From NCBI GenBank assembly GCA_004297235.1, contig SCUR01000316.1, positions 1 to 8,412 of the forward strand: DNA of 8,412 nucleotides, in the 5' to 3' direction. The notes under the pieces were generated by a model. The model saw only the letters and a program-made list of their open reading frames with translations, was not told the DNA's origin and ran no database searches. The position numbers were made by a program, and so were the translations under genes. Shown here one piece after another: positions 5,356 through 8,412 of the stretch; positions within the stretch are counted from its first letter, which is position 1; every line of letters begins with the position of its first letter. The DNA comes from Candidatus Manganitrophaceae bacterium (lineage in GTDB: Bacteria > Nitrospirota > Nitrospiria > SBBL01 > Manganitrophaceae).

Positions 5356-7215
5356 CTATCTCAACGCCGTCACCACCGCCGTAATCTGCTCCCGGAACAT
5401 CAAATAGAGGTTCACCAGGAAGAAGATCCCGACGATGACGATCATCGCATAATTGTGCACCGAGCCGGTCTGCAGCCGCCGGAAGAGCCGCGCCGCCACA
5501 TGGTTGGCGTAGCCGGTGATGTTGATAAAACCGTAGACGACGTAGTTCTCGAAGAGGTTCGAATACCAACTCCCGCCGAAGACCCCGCGTCCGATTCCGT
5601 TCACCGCGCCGTCGATCACGCCGACGTCGAACCGGCGGCAGAGGGCGACGAAGCGCTTCATCGGCTGGATGACCACATTCTGATAGGCCTCGGTGATGAA
5701 GGCTTCCCAGGCAGCGATCGGGTTGTTGGCCGCCCACATCAGCCCGCGTCCCCCCATCCGATAGACCCAGTCGGTGTCGATCGATATCGTCGGCTCCGGA
5801 TCGAGCTTCTTCAAGAGAAGGAAGAAGCCGAGCGCGGTGAACAGCAGCATCTGGAGCGCTCCCCAGACGTGGTCGGCGGTGTAGGGGTGATAGTCGACCG
5901 GATGAGGAAGCAGGTTATAGAGGGTTCCGGGGACCACCCCGATGGCGACGCAGAGGAAAGCGCCGAGCGCCATGGCGACCAGCATGTTCTTCGGCGGCTC
6001 GTGCGCCTTGATCCCGGCGTCTTTCGCGAAGAAGATATACCAGGGGAGCTTCAGCCCCGTGTGGAGGAACGTCCCGGCGGAGGCCAACGTCAAAAGGAGA
6101 TAGGCCCAGGCGATGTGCGCTTCGCCCGCGGCGGAGACGACCATCGACTTGCTGACGAACCCGGAGAAGAGCGGGAAGGCGGAGATCGAAAAGCCGCCGA
6201 TCATGTAGAGGCTCATCGTGATCGGCATCGTTTTGTAGAGCCCGCCGAGCTCGGTCAGCTTCTGCCGGCCGGTCACGTAAATCACCGCGCCGCTCCCCAT
6301 GAACAAAAGCGACTTATAGAGGATGTGGGAGAAGGCGTGCGAGATCGCGCCGTTCTGCGCCAGCTCCGTTCCCATCCCGACGCCTGCAACCATGTAGCCG
6401 ACCTGGCTGATGATATGGTAGGCGAGCAGCCGGCGGATGTCGTTTTCCAGCACGGCGTAGACGACGCCGTAGAGCGCCATCGCCACCCCCATGTAGATCA
6501 GCAGCTCGGTTCCGGAGAAAGCGCGGACCAGCACATAGACCGCCGTCTTGGTCGTAAAAGCGCAGAGGAAGACGGAGCCGGTGACGGTCGCCTCGGGATA
6601 GGCGTCGGCGAGCCAGGCGTGCAGCGGCGGAACGGCGGCGTTGACGAGGAAGCCCATCAAGATCAGCCAGAAGGCGAGTCCATGCGCCTGGTTCGGCCCG
6701 AACGCAATCGTCTTCTGCGTCACCGCATACACAACGATCCCGCCGAGCAGCGCGACCCCGCTGAAGGCGTGGACCAAGATATACCGGAAGCCGGGCCACC
6801 AGGCCTCTTTCCCGCGGTACCAGATCAAAAAGACCGAGGAGAAGGCCATCCCTTCCCAGAAGACGAAGAGGGTGAAGTAATCTCCGGCGAAGGTGACGCC
6901 GAGCGAGCTGCCGGCATAGACCAGCGCCGCGATATGCTCGCCGTCCTGCTTCACATGGAGGGCGTAGACCATCCCGATCACCCCCATGATCGTGAAGACA
7001 TAGCCGAAGACGAGGCTCATCTTGTCGACCTTCCCGAAGACCAACTCCTGTCCGAGGAAGGGGAAGACGCCGTACTGTCCGGGAGTCATCAGAAGGAGAT
7101 CGAAGAAGGCGATCGCCGGCAGCGCGACGAGATAGGCCTGCTTCGCCTTTCCCTTCAGGAAGGGGACGAGAATCGCGCCGAAGATCAGAATCAGGCCGGG
7201 ATGAATCCAGTTCAT
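5356..7215 (-). CDS. NuoL-position antiporter-like subunit: MrpD-type core with NuoL-type C-terminal lateral helix
   Basis: A 619-residue polytopic membrane protein in the place where nuoL normally stands (before nuoM). The core (about 1-465) is MrpD-like: TM5 Glu121 (FVFWEGMAFSSVFLIW), the TM7 region NAAVPPLHAWLADAYPEATV, TM8 Lys223 (FTTKTAVYVLVR), His293/His297 in ISHAFSHILYKSLLF and TM12 Lys356 (SGFVSKSMVV). The usual TM7 lysine is Asn192. The C-terminus (about 470-619) is NuoL-like: a long amphipathic segment, VIDGAVNGIG, RRLQTGSVHNYAM, then a last membrane helix. In NuoL this is the lateral helix that straps the distal subunits together. Here it is about 30 residues longer than I recall for E. 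coli NuoL, with two 26-residue repeats (529-554 and 555-580). The start MNWIHPGLIL has GGAGGT 12 nt upstream and an ATGA junction with a mini-ORF; the frame to 7368 only adds a hydrophilic shadow. It probably does the NuoL job; an antiporter subunit D name is the alternative. Confidence 0.88.
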   Translation of the reverse strand: MNWIHPGLILIFGAILVPFLKGKAKQAYLVALPAIAFFDLLLMTPGQYGVFPFLGQELVFGKVDKMSLVFGYVFTIMGVIGMVYALHVKQDGEHIAALVYAGSSLGVTFAGDYFTLFVFWEGMAFSSVFLIWYRGKEAWWPGFRYILVHAFSGVALLGGIVVYAVTQKTIAFGPNQAHGLAFWLILMGFLVNAAVPPLHAWLADAYPEATVTGSVFLCAFTTKTAVYVLVRAFSGTELLIYMGVAMALYGVVYAVLENDIRRLLAYHIISQVGYMVAGVGMGTELAQNGAISHAFSHILYKSLLFMGSGAVIYVTGRQKLTELGGLYKTMPITMSLYMIGGFSISAFPLFSGFVSKSMVVSAAGEAHIAWAYLLLTLASAGTFLHTGLKLPWYIFFAKDAGIKAHEPPKNMLVAMALGAFLCVAIGVVPGTLYNLLPHPVDYHPYTADHVWGALQMLLFTALGFFLLLKKLDPEPTISIDTDWVYRMGGRGLMWAANNPIAAWEAFITEAYQNVVIQPMKRFVALCRRFDVGVIDGAVNGIGRGVFGGSWYSNLFENYVVYGFINITGYANHVAARLFRRLQTGSVHNYAMIVIVGIFFLVNLYLMFREQITAVVTALR

Positions 7216-7289
7216 GGTTTCCGTTTTACCTCCGGTTTCCGTTCTTCCTTCAACCGTTCCCTGAAGGTCACAACCATTCTGTAGGTCAT
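7212..7289 (-). CDS. Possible 25-residue mini-ORF bridging two genes by ATGA overlaps
   Basis: A 26-codon frame beginning MTYRMVVTFRERLKEERK and ending in TGA. Its ATG overlaps the stop of the two-helix protein gene (ATGA, 7289-7286), and its stop overlaps the ATG of the L-like gene (ATGA, 7215-7212). A perfect AAGGAGG (7302-7308) lies 12 nt upstream. The peptide is hydrophilic and basic, with alternating Arg/Lys and Glu, and has no membrane helix or motif I recognise. It may be a real small protein, or it may simply carry ribosomes to the next start (translational coupling). Chance cannot be excluded: AAGGAGG also encodes part of the preceding protein, and 25 codons is short. Function unknown. 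Confidence 0.4.
   Translation of the reverse strand: MTYRMVVTFRERLKEERKPEVKRKP
7228..7233 (-). promoter_or_regulatory. Shine-Dalgarno site of the L-like gene
   Basis: GGAGGT on the minus strand, 12 nt before the ATG at 7215. The spacing is long for a bacterial site, but it supports MNWIHPG as the start. It lies inside the mini-ORF 7289-7212, so ribosomes reading that ORF would pass over it. Confidence 0.6.
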
Positions 7290-7624
7290 GGGTGCGAATG
7301 TCCTCCTTCGGTGTCGGGATCCTTGGGTGTGACGGGGGTCTCGACGAAGGTTTCGCCCGACGGCTCATCGTAATAATTCTCCCGGACCATCAGGCCGCCG
7401 GAGTGGCCGATGAACTTGGAGACGATGATGATCACGACGCAGGAGAGAAAGCCGTAGACGGAGCTGAAGGTCGGGATCTTGTCCCAAAGAAAGTGGGGAT
7501 GCGCCCGGGGAATGAAGAAGTCGCCGACGACCAGAAGGGCGAGGAGCGCGTAGAAGACCCGCTTGATCGTCTTCATCCGCTGGGGATTCTCCAGCACCGC
7601 CTCTAATTTTTTTCCGTAGCTCAT
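7286..7624 (-). CDS. Small two-helix membrane protein of an antiporter-type cluster
   Basis: A 112-residue protein starting MSYGKKLEAVLENPQ. It has a basic N-terminal segment (5-22), a first membrane helix about 23-38 (FYALLALLVVGDFFIP), a short linker with His42, His44 and Trp47 (RAHPHFLWDKIP), a second helix about 53-70 (FSSVYGFLSCVVIIIVSK), then a hydrophilic tail containing RENYYD (81-86) and ending in GGHSHP. I recall similar unnamed small proteins beside MrpD-like genes in other bacteria, with a conserved WD.IP...GF segment and a YYD end, but can assign no function. The ATG overlaps the stop of the upstream MrpD-type gene (ATGA, 7624-7621), and its own stop overlaps the next ATG, so it is translated as part of the chain. 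An accessory or linker subunit of the enlarged membrane arm is the natural inference. A longer frame to 7960 is a shadow of the upstream gene. Confidence 0.85.
   Translation of the reverse strand: MSYGKKLEAVLENPQRMKTIKRVFYALLALLVVGDFFIPRAHPHFLWDKIPTFSSVYGFLSCVVIIIVSKFIGHSGGLMVRENYYDEPSGETFVETPVTPKDPDTEGGHSHP
7302..7308 (-). promoter_or_regulatory. Shine-Dalgarno-like AAGGAGG before the mini-ORF
   Basis: AAGGAGG on the minus strand, 12 nt before the ATG at 7289, within the Glu-Gly-Gly codons near the end of the two-helix protein. The match is perfect, but the spacing is long, the same as that before the L-like gene. Confidence 0.45.
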
Positions 7625-8412
7625 CGGATCACCATCTTTGCCAGGGCCAGGAAATAGTCGGGAAACAGCCCGACCAGGATTGAAAGGGTCGCGGTCACCA
7701 CTAGCGGAACGTAAACGAACGGGGAGGCCTCGCCGAAGTCTTCGGCGTGATGATCGCCATGGCTCGCCGCCATCGCCCCGACGCTCTGAGGTACCGGATG
7801 CAGCGGCGGGTGGCCGTGCGCCGCTTCCCCTTCCGGCGATTCGAAGAAGGCGGTATAGATCACCGGGACGAAATAGCCGGCATTCAACAGCGTGCTGGCG
7901 AGCAGGACAAAGAGGATCGGGATCTGCCCCGCCTCGATCGATCCGACCGCCAAGTACCACTTCGTCACAAAGCCCGCCACCGGCGGCACGCCGATCATGC
8001 TGAGCGCGGCGATCGAAAATGCGGCCATCGTCCAGGGCATCTTCCGGCCGATCCCCTTCATCTGGCTGATGTTGGTTTTGTGCGAGGCGACGTAAATCGA
8101 TCCGGCGCAGAAGAAGAGGGTGATCTTGGAGATCGCATGGTTGGCGATGTGGATGATCCCCCCGGTCATCCCGCTCGGAGAAAGAAGGGCCGCCCCCAAG
8201 ATGACATACGAGAGCTGGCTGACGGTTGAGTAAGCGAGCCGCGCTTTCAGATTGTCGCGCGTCAGCGCATAGATGGAAGCCATGATGATCGTAAACGAGG
8301 CGAGATAAGCGGTGGCGACGCCGAGATGAAGCTGCCCCATCAGCTCGGTGCCGTAGACATAGAAGATCACCCGGAGGACCGAGAAGACGCCGACCTTCAC
8401 GACCGCCACCGC
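7621..8412 (-). CDS. MrpD-type antiporter-like subunit, C-terminal 263 residues (5' end outside window)
   Basis: The frame is open through the right edge, so the N-terminal half (TM1-7) is missing only because of the window. What is visible is the second half of a Mrp/complex I antiporter-like subunit of the MrpD/NuoN type: TM8 Lys at 8397-8395 (AVVKVGVFSVLR), ARLAYSTVSQLSYVILG, IIHIANHAISKITLFFCAG, MKGIGRKMPWTMAAFSIAALSMIGVPP split over two helices, and TM12 Lys (AGFVTKWYLAVG, codon at 7962-7960). The loop before the last helix (7839-7723) is long and holds six histidines (AHGHPPLH, SHGDHH). Family members exchange or pump H+ or Na+ within a larger complex; the ion cannot be told from this part. 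It is coupled by an ATGA overlap to the two-helix gene. The GTG at 8409 is an internal codon, not the start. Confidence 0.92.
   Translation of the reverse strand, partial: AVAVVKVGVFSVLRVIFYVYGTELMGQLHLGVATAYLASFTIIMASIYALTRDNLKARLAYSTVSQLSYVILGAALLSPSGMTGGIIHIANHAISKITLFFCAGSIYVASHKTNISQMKGIGRKMPWTMAAFSIAALSMIGVPPVAGFVTKWYLAVGSIEAGQIPILFVLLASTLLNAGYFVPVIYTAFFESPEGEAAHGHPPLHPVPQSVGAMAASHGDHHAEDFGEASPFVYVPLVVTATLSILVGLFPDYFLALAKMVIR

Noticed and set aside
7216..7368. Longer N-terminus for the L-like subunit from 7368
   Set aside because: The extra 51 residues are hydrophilic, overlap the two-helix gene in another frame, and the family begins directly with a membrane helix.
7625..7960. Longer N-terminus for the two-helix protein from 7960
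   Set aside because: That part is an Arg/Gly-rich shadow of the MrpD-type gene; the ATGA overlap at 7624-7621 is the natural start.

Overview
The window is one strand-coherent block of respiratory complex I (NADH:quinone oxidoreductase) membrane-arm genes, all transcribed on the minus strand (right to left). It enters already inside an operon at the right edge and ends with nuoN near the left edge. No soluble-arm subunits (NuoB, C, D, E, F, G, I) and no NuoA, H, J or K lie in the window. They would have to be upstream (to the right) or elsewhere, so the electron donor of this complex cannot be read from here.

Layout in transcription order: (1) C-terminal part of an MrpD-type antiporter-like subunit (8412-7621, cut by the window edge); (2) a 112-residue two-helix membrane protein (7624-7286), joined by an ATGA overlap; (3) a possible 25-codon mini-ORF (7289-7212), joined at both ends by ATGA overlaps; (4) an MrpD-headed antiporter-like subunit of 619 residues with a NuoL-type C-terminal lateral helix and last membrane helix (7215-5356); (5) a 212-bp gap filled mostly by a nested palindromic repeat; (6) a conventional NuoM (5143-3443); (7) a second, divergent NuoM (3453-1774) overlapping the first by 11 bp; (8) a 77-bp gap with another copy of the inner repeat; (9) NuoN (1696-236). 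The last 235 bp are AT-rich (80 of 235 bases are G or C by my count, against about 60% in the genes) and hold no recognisable gene.

The genes would jointly build an enlarged proton-pumping arm. Ordinary complex I has three antiporter-like subunits (L, M, N); this cluster encodes five (MrpD-type, L/MrpD-type, M, M, N). The L-like protein has about 30 extra residues in its lateral-helix region, built as an internal 26-residue duplication, which fits the need to span a second NuoM (the '2M' complex I architecture). The second NuoM and the L-like protein both lack the usual TM7 lysine of the proton path, while the conventional NuoM and NuoN keep every key charge.

Organism: a bacterium with about 60% GC genes and abundant short palindromic repeats. 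Two-NuoM complex I clusters are known from Nitrospirota and a few other chemolithotrophic lineages, and MrpD-like additions recall the manganese-oxidising Manganitrophus group of Nitrospirota. This assignment is an inference from gene content and memory, not from a search.
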